Numbered from the stretch's first letter, positions 13,001-25,184 are shown. The stretch is DNA of 64,000 nucleotides from Fasciolopsis buskii (GCA_008360955.1 LUCM01002411.1:72953-136952), one strand, 5' to 3'. Numbers and translations are program-made. Notes: a model not told the origin generated them from the sequence alone.

Positions 13001-16000
13001 CGGCGCCTGGCCTCATCGGACGCGGTTACGCAGTCCAACCTATTGGACTATTTGAATCTGATCGAGGAACGAGTGAACAAATTGTTACTTGTACGCCAAT
13101 TTATCGCCGTGAACGATCCGGAAGCCCCGTATGTGGCAAAATCTATTCTGATTGGAAACAATTTGCTTCCTCCTTCGGGACCAATGCCTACAATTCATGC
13201 ACCGAATCTGCAAGATGATTTCGACGAAAGTAAGCAATTTGTTCTTGTTGCTTTTTTTCACTCCAGTCTTTTGCATCTATTTGGACTGGGTTAGATCGGT
13301 GGAATTTATGCGCAATTCACTAGGTTATTTTAGCCCAAGAGACAAACAGATCAAATGGGTCCGGTTTTACCGGTTGTTTTAATTCACCAAATCGGTCGTC
13401 TTCTAATGGTTAAGTAAAATTACACCTTTAATGGATTGGCCCTGGAGTAGTACTTTCGGCCTCAAATTCGAACTCTTGTATAGGTTGCCCTTCAAAGAGT
13501 CAAAATGCTTGCAATGATTCAAAAAAAACTAATCCATCCGTATTTGCGAGTATCACAAGGGGAATTCTTAAAATCCCTATAATGTAGTGATGGGGAAATG
13601 AATATTGTGGCCAACTGGCGTAGAATTTTCGTTTTTTCTTATTCCACACCTGTGTGACATCGTATTCCTGCCATCTACCGGTGTTTTGGACAACTTCGAG
13701 TAAAGATGTACCGCACCCCAAATGGCTTGGCTTTATCCTCTTTGTTTCGATTATGTCCGTTTTCTTTCTTGGAAACTATTCACCAGTGAAATGTCTTGAC
13801 GATATGCGAAAAGGGGCCAAAAATCGAGGCTAGGGAATGCAGTTCATTACACAACTGTTTTGGACATCAATCACGCATTGTGATATTTCCGATTTGGCTG
13901 AAAATTCTGTCCACTGATCACTCAAGAACAAAAAGAACGAAGGGTAAACAAAATGTTAAATCTTCTGAAATCTTGTAGATGGAAAGCAACGTGGACTCAG
14001 ACTGCGCGGTCGACTGCGGTGCCTACTAGAGGAGGAAGAAGGATCAAGCAACTGCACTTTCGTGTCCGTGCCCCAATATTCGCTATTCACCGTCGTAGTC
14101 AGCTTTTGAAGAATGCGTGCCGAAATCATAGCATTTGCTTGGGTAGGAATATTAAGCAAATTGGAAAATCTATTTAGGATTAAATTATTTCAATTGAAAT
14201 AACCGCTAATATTTTAAGATTAAAACAAAAGAGTAACAAAACGTGGCGAGAATAAATATTGGCTATCACTTTCATGTGGTCATAAGTAGAATTTATACGG
14301 CAATAAAGTGGTACAATGTATGGACATTGTTTCACAAAAGCGAGTGGTCGGACTAATGCCTTCACTCTCAAGATTTCAAGCCCCTACGGTGTGAACGAGA
14401 TTTCATTAACCCAGAGTTTGCCGGAAGTTAGAAGAATCTCTTTGTTGAGGAATGCATGAAGGGTGGTCTGGAATAATAAGACGATTTACAGGGGTGGAAT
14501 ACGACTATTCTTAACGGTTGGTACAAGGATGAAGTATGCCCTAAACTAGTGAATTTATCGAAACATTCGCACCAAACACGAATCAGTCATCTGGTGTCCT
14601 CAGCTTTTGATGGTTGGGTTTTACAACCGCAGAGTAAAACTAGTCATATGCTACAGTGGATAGCATAGAGTTGATTTCATGAATAACCTAATTTCGCATC
14701 CAGCTGATATTCTGGAGCAGTAGAAACGTTATATGGACAGCCCCAATGAAAGAAATTTCGAACTTTTCAACCTGAGCTAAAAACACATCAGTATGCAAAA
14801 TCATTGAAAAAAGCACTGTTCGTAAAGACAACAGTGTTTTATCGATTCCAGCACTCGGATTGTTTGACAGGATACGATTCAGACTTGAGATATGTGCTCA
14901 GAAATGGAAATTTCTTAATCTGATAATTCACCTATCTGCTGCGCAAATATGTGAAAATGAATAGGAGCATATCTTAGAGTTTATGCAGTTAAACTTCCCG
15001 TTTCTTCGAGAGCACCAACAGATTTCAAAACTAGATTGTTTTGAAAACGCATTCCGCTTCCAAAGAACAGTTCTTGAATTCGTAGCATCAGTTAATCTCA
15101 TTTAGCCTAAAGAAATTTGGCACACCTGTTTGCATGCTATTTATCATAGGTTGCGAGTAAATTAAATGCCGTTCTCCATTTTTATGCTGTCTGTTACTCA
15201 AACTCTGCAGCTAAGAATGTTTTTAGATGGATACAAATGCGTTTGTTACCATTCGTTTTGTGATCCTCAACGATGGTGCATCGTCGAAGTAAAAATCATG
15301 GGCCTATGTCATTTGGATTAGTATTTAACAGTGAACTCTTTTCCAATACCAAGCCTACTGAATAAGTTCTCGAACTGCTCCAAAAGGTCTTCATCGTCGA
15401 TCTTAAATTAGAAGTTGAATCGAATATGCCCATGATCGTGTTAGTAAAGTCGGCAAATTTAATGTCATGTGAATCGTACTTTCAACTCTTGTTCCAACTC
15501 GGCTTTCAAAATGATCACATTCAAACACGCCCAATGGCCCGGCAATAAAGACATATTAGTAAAATTGACTTGACCGGCGCCCGAATGATCGAATGCCGCC
15601 TGCTGAAAGGTGATCTGCCTGGTATTTTTACGGACATGACAGGCTTTGTAGTTCAGCGGATTGTTAATGTTCCCCGGAATTTTGCGTTAGTAACGCACAG
15701 TCGGTATTCCTTTTCACCAAGTAATACGCATCCGATCTTGCCAACATAATGTTGTGTATGTGTATTTTAAGGCTCACCCAAAATCTGGTTTATCACGAAT
15801 AACCCGCGAAAAGGATACTGATGGTAAACAACGTAGAAAAACAGTCATGAATTCGTGAATTATCGTATAACGTCAACATCCAAACCACTGTTGGAAACCA
15901 CGGAAACATTGCAAAACCGTCTCCGTTCGTGTTTTTTCAGGGCGTACTCCTGGTGATTTTCCAACGGTGAGCAGATGGAAATTTAGATAGGCCGTGTCGA

Positions 16001-16255
16001 ACCGCTTTCAATTGACATATCAAATTTCTTAACTCTGAGAATAACGACTAGATGATTCTGATCAATTTGAAATTAAATAGTTATATTTCCCATATTTCCA
16101 TCCCCGTTTATTTCCGAACAGCATCCGAATTGTCAATAATCAAACCATTTTCACGTGAGGAACTTCATCGTCGTGTGGTGAGCTTGGTACGACGAAAAGA
16201 ACACGAAGCTCGTTCCGTGCACTCGAGCGGTGGAACGGGATCTCGCAACAAGTAG
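3828..16255 (+). CDS. ODAD1: Outer dynein arm docking complex coiled-coil protein (ODAD1/CCDC63 family), 3' half
   Basis: Five exons join in frame to about 326 C-terminal residues: 3828-4005, 7331-7552, 10347-10552, 12988-13229 and 16122-16255 (stop TAG at 16253-16255). The protein is alpha-helical and rich in E, K, Q and R, as expected for the paired coiled-coil subunit that anchors outer dynein arms on the axonemal doublet (Chlamydomonas ODA1/DC2, human CCDC114). The strongest family signature is EKEDRNFALFNYV in exon 2. The later LLDYLNLIEERVNKLL helix in exon 4 and the FSREELHRRV motif near the C-terminus also fit. Every junction keeps the frame with GT donors and AG acceptors (phases 0, 0, 2, 1). 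The first visible exon begins mid-codon, so the N-terminal half lies left of the window. Human members are about 560-670 residues. I cannot tell the ODAD1 and CCDC63 paralogues apart from this part, so the symbol marks the family. Confidence 0.88.
4006..5149. other. Intron, proximal part
   Basis: Start of the 3.3 kb intron between visible exons 1 and 2. Apart from a short copy of dispersed repeat R3 (listed separately) I see nothing coding. Confidence 0.6.
4695..4765 (-). repeat. Dispersed repeat R3, copy 1
   Basis: The reverse complement contains GTAAGGTTGATCGGGTG followed by GATTTGTGCGTG. It matches blocks near 25190, 28875 and 49560 on the + strand. The copy is short and truncated. Confidence 0.55.
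5150..5990 (+). pseudogene. Penelope-like retroelement RT fragment, broken
   Basis: The + strand frames carry, in order, a VSSLFTNV-like block (about 5150), DGVAMGSPLAPL (5313-5350), TLQHTTGEVPAYYLYENDILL (the catalytic region, about 5370-5435), LNFTLGMG (about 5498), NVKLAKTTD with a CKPTW block (5545-5620) and LHVQLSSTGDDKCELL (about 5822). These are the RT core and the linker that precedes GIY-YIG in Penelope-like elements. It is a relic: the frame shifts near 5540 and again around 5680. The expected catalytic YxDD box reads YEND, so an acidic residue is lost. The element sits sense-oriented in a docking-complex intron. Confidence 0.8.
5991..6769. other. Intron spacer, nothing recognised
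   Basis: The first part may hold further decayed Penelope-like 3' sequence, since a short ORF at 6137-6340 follows the RT relic. No GIY-YIG motif could be placed there. The remainder shows no signal. Confidence 0.4.
6770..6990 (-). pseudogene. Penelope-like GIY-YIG endonuclease fragment
   Basis: On the minus strand the frame reads CQVVYNRRTTYIGRTDGRL, a stop, then HMSEHISKWL. This resembles the GIY-YIG endonuclease start (Y..TYIGRT) and its following helix in Penelope-like elements. The orientation is opposite to the RT relic at 5150-5990, so it comes from a separate insertion or an inversion. It contains at least one stop and is only about 70 residues long. Confidence 0.65.
6991..7330. other. 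Intron, distal part
   Basis: No feature recognised except the acceptor TTATTTCTAG ending at 7330. Confidence 0.5.
7331..7552 (+). CDS. ODAD1: Docking-complex gene, visible exon 2 (signature exon)
   Basis: 74 codons, phase 0 at both ends. It encodes AKRIQEADERR..., a helix with the family signature FLEKEDRNFALFNYV at about residues 43-57 of the exon, then acidic coiled coil ending LNEENEN. The donor is GTCAGT at 7553. An alternative GT at 7557 would change the phase; the acceptor chosen at 10347 fits the 7553 donor without adding a stop. Confidence 0.9.
7566..7616. repeat. (TA)n-(TG)n microsatellite
   Basis: A TA tract of about 27 bases, interrupted by TACA, runs into a TG tract right after the exon 2 donor. 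Confidence 0.9.
7743..7823 (+). repeat. Trinucleotide (AGT/AGC)n repeat
   Basis: Repeated AGT, AGC and AAT triplets. Translation gives serine/asparagine runs, which makes a false ORF on each strand. Confidence 0.9.
7824..10346. other. Intron between visible exons 2 and 3, no gene
   Basis: Short ORFs only, none with a recognisable domain. I see no retroelement signature. Confidence 0.55.
10347..10552 (+). CDS. ODAD1: Docking-complex gene, visible exon 3
   Basis: Begins TTA GCC AAC after the AG at 10345-10346, chosen because it keeps phase 0 with exon 2. The more distal AG at 10349-10350 would give an early stop in that phase. It encodes LANEISSYQDRMAKIVG through ELVSNLVAKLGCD. The donor is GTAGGT at 10553. 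If the intron were retained, reading would end at once at TAG (10554-10556), giving a truncated form. Confidence 0.85.
10553..12987. other. Intron between visible exons 3 and 4, no gene
   Basis: A 126-codon minus-strand ORF at 11378-11758 has no recognisable family and no splice context. A small perfect stem (CCCTCC/GGAGGG) lies near 12713-12730. Nothing else was recognised. Confidence 0.5.
12988..13229 (+). CDS. ODAD1: Docking-complex gene, visible exon 4
   Basis: The acceptor AATTCAG ends at 12987 and the donor is GTAAGC at 13230. The first base completes the split Thr codon from exon 3. It encodes TMLTRRLASSDAVTQ, then LLDYLNLIEERVNKLLLV and a proline-containing linker (GNNLLPPSGPMPTIHAP) ending in acidic DDFDE. 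This helix-linker order fits the region after the last coiled coil in the family. Confidence 0.87.
13230..16121. other. Intron before the last docking-complex exon
   Basis: No coding signal. A stretch near 13400-13490 has a weak tRNA-like look (TCTAATGGTTAAG and AATTCGAACTC) and could be a decayed SINE, but I did not call it. Confidence 0.45.
16122..16255 (+). CDS. ODAD1: Docking-complex gene, terminal exon
   Basis: The acceptor TTTCCGAACAG ends at 16121. The first two bases complete a Thr codon. It encodes SELSIIKPFSREELHRRV, then a basic tail (VRRKEHEARS) and a Ser/Gly-rich end, with stop TAG at 16253-16255. The SREELxRRV motif matches the C-terminal region of the family. Confidence 0.87.
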
Positions 16256-16547
16256 GAATTACATGGTCGGGATACTTGAAAAATGCCCCCATCCTCCATG
16301 CCCATCACACTCCCCTCACCCTGTCGGGGCGAACAAACTAAGTTGCCGGAAAGTATCGGGAATCAGTTGTTCCCAATTCTGTTTACAAATTCACCTAGAA
16401 GATCCACTTCGCAGTAGACAATTTCAAGGACCTCAGTTCGACGCAGTTATCACATTTTGTTTCACGGATGGAAAAATATGAATTTACGAAACTCTGCCAG
16501 GCACCGTGTACAATGATGCTACAACCCAGAAAGTAAACGAACGGAGA

Positions 16548-16553
16548 AATAAA
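16548..16553 (+). terminator. Candidate poly(A) signal for the docking-complex gene
   Basis: AATAAA lies 293 bases after the stop codon in an A-rich stretch. It is a plausible cleavage signal, inferred from position only. Confidence 0.45.
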
Positions 16554-17180
16554 AAGAAAAATTTGCCAAAAACGTATTCTCCCTATTAGGGAAAATGACA
16601 TAATAGGATATGATTGGGCTCAAGGTCTGAATGAATAGTAGCAAAACTCGTTTAATTCATTATCTTTGTTAATGCGCCGATAAAGATGTTTTCCGAAACG
16701 ATTGTGCAATTGGACGGGTCACATTAGTATCGCTTTTATCTTGTTACTTTCTTATCAATAGAAAAACAAGATACATCATCCACTTGGCTACCACCAGCGC
16801 AGTAAACCACACAACGAACAAAATCGGCCATTTTCGGACAAACGCTTAGGTCAAATTTATCTCATGAACTCCACATCCCGTCTACTTTTCATTCGCATCT
16901 CAATGGTTATAATGTTCGTCTTGTAAGCATAACTGATCTAATATAATTTGATCCAATACTTTGCATTTCACACCGCATCTGTATCCTTGGCCGAGCTCGT
17001 TGTCTAATAGGGATACTGCTGTGCTATTCAAACCTATTCGCCCGGTCCCACTGGCAAGCTTCATGTTACTCCCGGAAGGCAGTTGTTACTGCTCCCGGAT
17101 GCATCCGAGATTGATTTGGGAGACCATTTCGATTATCGATCAGGTGGCTATTTCAGCAACAGGTTTTGCTGCCATCTGGG

Positions 17181-17219
17181 TTGTATTGTATTGTGTTGTA
17201 TTGTATTGTATTGTATTGC
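17181..17219. repeat. (TTGTA)n pentanucleotide tandem
   Basis: About seven or eight TTGTA/TTGTG units. A similar motif recurs at 44132-44160. Confidence 0.85.
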
Positions 17220-18249
17220 ATAGGCTTTTGCGTACAATAAATAATGTCGCATTTCAGTCAAAAAATGGATGCACGATTAAAATCACTTACAATAACGTGC
17301 AGACTGTCCTCGAGAAGAAGAACAATAAATAATACAAAAGAATCGAAAAATGGCGCGATATTTTGTTGCGAGGTAAAGGGGGTAATATATAGGTTCGTTA
17401 TGATTGTACTGGTATTTCGAGAAAACCCAGAATGACACTGTGACGAGATAGTTGATTCCTTTTAGCAAGTACACATAAACAACTTCGGACTTGCTAGACC
17501 AGAATGGGTTTATGTATGTTTCCACGCCACCTCCCGTCTTTTTCTTGTATGAAAATCTGTCTATCAATAGAGTCTGAAGCTGTCTACCGACAAGAGTGAA
17601 TCAGCGATATCCGGGTTCAACCAAGTTTCTTGAATGCAGGTGATACAAGTGTGAAAATGGGTTTGTGGTTGAATTGCGAGGGGCAGATCCGAGATTTTCG
17701 TAAACAGAGAGCGGGTTTTGGTACTCAACAATGCCAGAATGGACAACGAAATAGAATGACAGAATTTTTGCGCAGGCAGTCAAAGGGCGCGTGTATAAAA
17801 TTTTAAACGAGCCCATTTTAGGTTATCTAACGCAGTTCCTAAGTAGTTATGATTTGCACCAACCGTGAATTTTCATGCCAATTACGTGCACCATATATCA
17901 GTCAGAACGTTATTCGTAAATCTGACAACTTTGAGAAGGTATTGTCTGAGTGAGTCCCGAATCGTGAACACTCCAAGCAGAAGAGGGGTTAGCGTTTTGT
18001 TCCACTGGCCCGACTATGCCTAGCAAATCAATGGTACTTGTCGTAGGCGTGTGTTCGCCTACACACAAGTAGCCAATAGAAACTAGTATGCATATGCAGT
18101 CGTGCAGATCCATGATTTGTTTGTAGACACAAAACTGTCAGGTTTCCCGGGCCAAAGCACAAGGTTTTCTTAGCAGGTCTGCAAAATGAGCATTTAGCCG
18201 TCCAAGGTTTAGCTCGCAAGACAGCGGAATTGAGCATGGGTACGCACTC

Positions 18250-18370
18250 ATTGGGGACCGGTGGCTGACTTCTCAGTTCATTCGCCATTCGAATGGAGCC
18301 AAACACCCTGGGTCCTCATCAAACCTCTCTGAAACGGATGTCGGCAAGTATACAATCATATACGTGGTGC
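18250..18370 (+). repeat. Dispersed repeat R2, copy 2
   Basis: TTGGGGACCGGTGGCTGA and following blocks match 2934-3060. No coding content was recognised. Confidence 0.55.
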
Positions 18371-21300
18371 GCGCCCGTGGCTGCTTTGGAATCAGAGTGA
18401 AGCTGGTGATTTCATTCGCTGTTGGATGAAAATCGATCTTGGCTTGTGGTGAGGTTTATTTGTGGTCCAAATAACAACGGGTGGCATTTAACACGAACTG
18501 CACTGCTTTCCTACTATCTGCCAGATAGTAGTAGCTAAATCTTTTCCACAACCTGGCTGGTCATTCGTAAAGGACGAGAGATTCGTTAACAATCTGAATC
18601 ACTCTCCATATTATATCAGCATTTTAGGTTATCTTAGGTACTCAAGGTAATGACATCTAGTTAGCTGAACGGACTTCCCTTGATGGGAAACCTCCTGCTG
18701 CTAGATTATTTGATAAGTTTCACCTCGAACCCGATTGAACCCATCAGGTAGTTATTATTGGACCCATCCAGACACATAAACGTTGTACGATGTACGCGTG
18801 AACAGGCTACCACATCTGGTTTCCCCAGTGAATGGTAATAATGAAACGGGCACTCATCATCGATTCTTTGGAATCAGGATATGCACGTCCTCTAAATTAT
18901 TTGGTGTGCACCGTTCAGGTCGTATTTTTTTATTACATCTCTAGGACGACAGATGCAACGTTTTTGGACGTCAGGAACATTGCGGGGAAATTTATTGTTG
19001 ATAATGTTAACGCTCTGCGGCATGGAATATGTTTATTCGAACGCAACCTCTCTACTTTAAATAAATCTTTTGCATGACGATATGTACTCATCCGTAACCT
19101 TAACTTCATGTCAAATTCAACTAGGGTAAATCATATCATTGTGCCGAAAATTAGAATTTGGCGGTGCGGTCGGGCGCTCGTGCTCTGGGTGGATAATCGT
19201 TAATTTACCTACTGACAAGTATACGAGTAGTTAAGTTCGAAATGTTGCCTAAATGGGCGGGAAAAATTGTCCAGTGGTATTTTCAGCATTTCGTACACAG
19301 TTTTGTTCTTGCGGCAAAGCAGTATACCTACTCCTGATTTAATTAAAGCTGGATCTTTTGTGTCGACTGTACGCAAATAGGCACACGAATTCCATCGATC
19401 CTTGATTTTCCGGTAACAATTCGTCCTTTTCGTCGTTGCATATTAGATACGGATGTATACCCACGCAACTAATGTGCTTCTATCGAAGTCAGTGTCACTG
19501 GTATAATCAAATGGTCCATATTACTCAAGGGGTCACATGTGCTCAGATAAGACTGGTTTGTTGGACACATGCCCCGGTGAACTGGTCAGTTATTATGTGA
19601 TTTTGCAATGACGAGAAATGGACGGCCAAACGCCGCACAATGTTGATAATTGTCATTTGTCTTCAAATCAAGATTACTATTTTGGTCACCGTAACCGAAA
19701 TACTTTCTAAAGGGTGTTCCGTTTAGTCCATTGTGAGTTGTCGGAGTAAAACGTATTTACATTGTCATTACCGAAGGCTGCACATTATGACATTTGTCAA
19801 GATGTCTTCAAACATAGTGAAACAAAAACAACACATTCAGAATCTGAATTCCTCCTTGATCCCGGTTGAATGGGCAGAACAACTGTGCCAATTAAATCAG
19901 CTACCGGATGTGGATATACACCAGCTAAGACTATGGTTTGTAGGGTGACGTAAAAAAGGAAGTAACCAAATCAATCACCGTATGTTGGCGCAACCAGTAA
20001 AAACAATAGGTAGCCAATTAGTAGTAAAGTTGGAACTACTTGGGAATTCTGATGTGCACAACCCCCCACACACGCACGCACACGAACAAAACAGAAAATT
20101 CCTCTGCTATCAAACGGTCCCATCTTATCTGCGTAAGATTAGTCATTGGTATGGTTAATACGGCAAGGTAAATATGCATTCTACCGTATCTAGCGATTCG
20201 GATATGTTCCCGCTTTAAATGAATTCTAATTCGTCCAACTGTTGTTTGACAACTTCTACTCAATTATGCTATTGTTATATACCGCTGACTTGTTTCCAGT
20301 TGCCTAGACGGGTGAGATTTTTTCATTCTGATCTGGATTCTGGACATATATATGCCTGTAGTTTTTATGCAATGATCAATCCAGTACCATTGGGTTCTCC
20401 CTTCTTCGCAAGATGGATGTGTTCTTTCTATTTGACGCAGTTCATTTGGTCTTGCAGTTTCCTTTGTGTTCACGTTTTCCATGTATTTGCTTACTGTCGG
20501 TTGTCACGTGGTGATTAATATCAAATCGTTCTCTTATTGTCGGCTTGCTGGTTCTAACTCCAGTTCCAAACTGAAAGAACTGGCAGTTATGGTTATTGAA
20601 GTAACACATGTGATAGAAATGCGGTCTCTTGAATTTTAGAGCTCGCCTGGCAAATCTTTTGTCTCATTGAAAATTTTGATAACACACGCTAAGATAATCA
20701 TAATTTATATTTCAAATATCGCATTTAGGTTATTTCTACTAACCGGTAATGCTTTACGTCTATTTTGAGCATTCATACAAATAAACTGGATATTCTGTTT
20801 CTCCGGAGATTGGTATCACTTTCTGAGTCCTCTTAAGATCCTGTTTACTAACTCTGATATGTGTCACGTCTACCCGAAAATCCTGTTTAGCTTCGATGTA
20901 GCTTGTGAACCGAAACAGCCAATCAAAAACAACGGGGCTACACGAACGGAAAGTTTAGACATGCTCGAAAGAATTCCACCAATCAGGATTCCTCGTTGTT
21001 GCATTTGATCACATGATTTACAAATAATCTTGATCCCGTCCTCCAGCTGCCGAGGACTTCTCGTTGCCCTGGTTGATCGGTTTGAATTGGTTTTATTCCG
21101 GTACATAGCGGCTGCCCGTTTCCATGCCTTATTGTCACTGGTCGAATTCCGTGTTACGATTTCAAATACCAGAAAGAAACTTCACCATTCTCAGACCAAT
21201 GCTGCAAAACCAATAGTAGGTGCTTCATGATACGAACCTGTTTGGTTATCCTTATAGCTGTCTACTTATTTTGACGTGTCTATATAAGTAAGTAGATGAG

Positions 21301-21889
21301 ACAAACCGAGAACCGATTATCTAGGACTACTTCAGGACACAGTCCGAACTTTTCGAAATGATTCCATTCAAAGATAATAAACCAAAATTATTGACAGACT
21401 TAGCCACGCTAAGAAGTCTATCCGGAGGACAACCCGCCATTTGTTATGATTCGCTGAAGCTGTGATTGGTATAAGCAACTAGAATTTCTTATCAGCTCCA
21501 CTCTATCGACGAGTCCAGCTCGATGGGTAAATGTGGCTCATGTTTTTCTTTCCAGCCGGGGATTTTGATGAGCTGGATATATTTCATCATTTTTTGTCTA
21601 GGTTTGCCTGCCGTGCAGCTGACGAGCTATAACAAAATGCAGGCAGTCTAGATTATTTCGAAGACCAATGAGTAAACGTAAAAGCAGACGATGAATGGAT
21701 ATATACTAATCTCATACTTCATAGCAGTTTATCTAGGACGGAAAGTACGGCAGCGGACCGTCAGTGATAAAATGAGCTGAAAAACCAACCACCTGTGGCA
21801 CGAAACTGCAATCGTCGAACAGAAATAAACACTGGGGAAAGTCATTACCGGCATAATTGAAAAGATTTGGATACCATCATCAGCCTTTA

Positions 21890-24545
21890 GCGTCAAACGG
21901 CAGACCAAGCCGTAATGACTCGCGACATTTCCCCTAAGTTACACGTCCCTATAAAGAGAGTTAATATCCCCGGTGAACAGAGAATGGACCTACATATGCG
22001 AGCAAATAAGAATGCTAAAGTAGCCAGCATATGGAACACAATCTAACTGTAAAAACGCAAACTTTCAATCATTCTGACTCCACAGATACTCACAAAAGGA
22101 GTACCGCTGTTCATGGTTCACTGCCATATACGTCAATGTCTCCAGCCACTTAGTTGACGAGTCTTTCGGACCGAAACCACGAAGACGCGAGACCACTACT
22201 TTAACCAAGTTCGCTGTACATTTTCTCATCCCGCGTTGCCACGTCATCTTTTGTCCTCCAGAGGGCTTCTTCTATTCATTGGGCGGGACACAAAATAGTG
22301 CACCGTATGGTAGACTAATGTTCACCATAAGGAACATATGACCCAACTAACGTAGTCTAGTAATTTTCACACGCCGAGATAAGGCATTCTCAGAATTGGT
22401 ACCTAATGCTATGTTCCGAACCTAAACGTTACTCACTCGGTTCCTCCTCCCAATCCTGGCAATATTAGGTAGACATCAGCGATTGAAAACCTTCAAGGGT
22501 TGATCATCTCCGGCCAGCAAACTCTATATCTTGCAACCATACAAAAGAACTGAGTGCACTGTGACACGGTATACACGATCTTTCAACTTCAGTGAAGTAT
22601 TTCAGTCCAGTATATGCCACTCGATCCTAGCATATACAGGCTCTCGTTTCCACTGCCGTGCTACCATCGTTCGACATGCAGCTGCCAAGAAAAGTGAAAC
22701 GGTCCACTATCGTCGGTTCCTGTCCATCCAGTATCAAGTTCGACCTTATTGTCGTCTAGTTTTGCAACAGGAATTTATACTTTACAATTGCAAAGCACAT
22801 ACGAAATCAAGCTACAGTCCTCGAGAGTCTATTAGGTGTGCGGTGCTCACAGTCCGTAGGTTTTAATAGACACATTAGGTCATACTGCTTTTCTCCACTT
22901 GCCATTTAGACATCTACATTTTGCTGATATCCTAAAGGCTCATCAGTTACTCCATCATTGGCAAAACTGAACAAGAATGGGGACATGGGGCATCCTTGAC
23001 GAACGCTGCTAGTTGTTTCGAATGAACTTGATCATTCACCTTATACCCCCACACGACCATAGGTAGGCAAGTACATTGCTCGCAACAGGTTTACGAAATT
23101 CACTGGCATATCACTTCGGTGGATAGCACTGAATAGCGCCGTCCGATCCATTGACATGTCTTTCAGACTCAGGGCGGCAGTGTATGGCGCCTTTCGAGAG
23201 TGAGCATCAAATCGATGCAAGCTCGACCTGAATGAAATCCGGGATGCATTTCTCGGATATTAATCTCGCGTACCAGTGTCGAGCAGCGCAGCACTATCGA
23301 GGCTAACAACTTAGTAACTATCGGAATGAAACTAATCCCACAATGATCGCCGCAGTCACTAATTGTGCCCTTCTTGGACATGGGTATAATCCGTAACTTA
23401 CCCCCAAGAAAAGGAATATGTTCCTCGTTCGAGAAATCACGGAAGAAGGAGGTTAGTGTCAGGGCGACTTCATCCAATTCAAAAAAAACGAGAAGGAGTT
23501 CCTCGGGACTGGGCAGTTTTACCCTCTCAAGAAGTCGAATATTCAACTCCACTTTCATTTTCGTTAGGGATGCAAGAGACACCCTCGAAGGATTCGCAGC
23601 TCCAGACGTTGGAATAACTACATAGGCCTGTGGTCAGCTAGACTGTTCCTTGAAGTATTCAGCCCAATGGTCAAGCGTTTGCTATCTACCGTGAATGGGC
23701 TCTACATTTCTATCGTACACGACTTTACTAACCGAAGTTCGCCGTCCGCCGGTGTCACGTATAGGCTAAAGTAGTCTTGGACCGTCAGCAGAAGCAGCTG
23801 CTACTTCATTTCTTCGCCCATATCAACCCATAAGTTTTTACGGTCATTCTCAAGGCGCATCGTCAACTGACACTGTAGGTGTCGACGCATCTTAATAACC
23901 CCTGCACCGCTGGAAACCTAGCGTTTATGCTCCATTAAGCCCAGAGACCATTGCAAAATCCAATGTCTCTGATGGACACTGGATTTGAGATCGCAGACGA
24001 AACCTGCTGTCAAATACATCGCCCACATGATTTGATCCTTCTGTTCGTCTCCATTGCTGCTCGTCGAGTCTCACAGTTCGTCGGTTAGTTTCTATTCATA
24101 GTCGGTGCAACCAGCCGTATCAGACAGACGTTCGACAGCCAGACGGGTTTGTGGTCTGTCGATTACCGCTGCGGTGCAGCAAAAATCGCATTAAAACTAG
24201 CGTGTGGTCCGATTCGACGTACGTGGGGTTCTGTACTATCTACCGCGCCAACGGTAGCTTATTGCAATATGGTCCATCTGACTCGACTACCTGTCGAGTT
24301 CGATCTGTTTGCCGCTTTGCCACGCAAACTGTGTTGGAAATTCGTGATGGACAAGAATAAATGTTTTTTGCACAAAACTGGAATAGCCTTTCCCGTTATC
24401 TATTCGTTGAGTAGGCAAGGCGCAACGCTCACCTAAGGAAGCCTCGGATGTACTAAGTTTTCCAAACTGGGCATTAAAATCACTTGCCACCAATACAATG
24501 TCAGTGTCTTTACATCGCCTTGGTAAAAAGCATATATAGGTGAGA
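21890..24545 (-). pseudogene. RTE-type LINE, long decayed copy (endonuclease plus RT)
   Basis: Read on the minus strand from 24545. An APE-type endonuclease fragment contains DTDIVLVASDFNAQFG (24510-24455). RT motifs follow at 23600-22900: LLERVKLPSPEELLLVFF, then IPFLGGKLRIIPMSKKGT and CGISFIPIVTKLLASI. The connection region FRMCFAIVK lies near 22790, and the 3' domain [13 protein letters not shown] at about 22247-22200. Order and spacing match the RTE clade. It is broken by several frameshifts and stops. Around the catalytic box the frame appears to have lost about two codons (YxDD reduced to YD). The 3' region near 21950-22060 matches the tail of the copy at 39.3 kb. Confidence 0.8.
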
Positions 24546-24669
24546 ATTAATGTGGTAATAGGTGAAAAACAATTTGAGGAGTCGCGCTAACCGAAAACCG
24601 ATCGAACTCCGCAGGCAAGAACCAAAAAGGGATTGCCAGGGTTGAAGCACACAGTCGGATAAGCGTTTA

Positions 24670-25095
24670 TTGATTTACTACAGTGGGCGTGAATTCCTTC
24701 TGCTCTATCGAGAATACATCGGTTCCGGACAAGTACATGGACATTGTGTTCGTTTGGACCGGAATAAAATGACAATCAGACAAATAGAGAATGTATTAGA
24801 TTACAAATTTAGGAAGTTAAATAATGCAAAACAATCTTGGCTATTTGGTGCAGTTAAAGTAAATCGTGAATACATAAAAATGCTTGCGGCACGGAACTTT
24901 CAGAATGAAACGCAAAACCGTGCAACGACGAAAATTGGTGGAAAAAATAATGTTTGCTGGCCTACCCCAGTGTTTGGAAATAATTGCAACAATGAAACGT
25001 CATCATTTAGCAGCTCAAAGGAATCAACACAATCTGTTCTGTGTCCATGTACTTTTCTTACGATGTTAGATTTTTTTGAGGACATGGATAAATGA
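24670..25095 (+). other. Unassigned 141-codon ORF
   Basis: The longest uninterrupted + frame in this stretch, starting MIYYSGREF and ending FFEDMDK. It has a basic middle (LDRNKMTIRQIENVLDYKFRK, about residues 30-50) and a Ser/Asn-rich end. A second frame at 24884-25069 is also open. I recognise no family, signal peptide or membrane helix, and no matching splice sites stand out. It may be chance or a decayed transposon ORF next to the RTE copy. Confidence 0.2.
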
Positions 25096-25184
25096 AGCAG
25101 CTTGGGTCATTTCAGTATTGTTTGACCGACTGTCCTTCGGATTTTACGTTCAATGCGCAAACGTCAGGTCATCTGGTTTCGCTC

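Larger units (their letters stand above)
16256..21889. other. Intergenic, mostly featureless
   Basis: Begins with the docking-complex 3' UTR. I recognise a TTGTA tandem (17181-17219) and a copy of repeat R2 (18250-18370). ORFs at 16961-17332, 18832-19077 and 20219-20518 are short, lack domains and include low-complexity sequence, so I do not call them genes. Confidence 0.5.
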
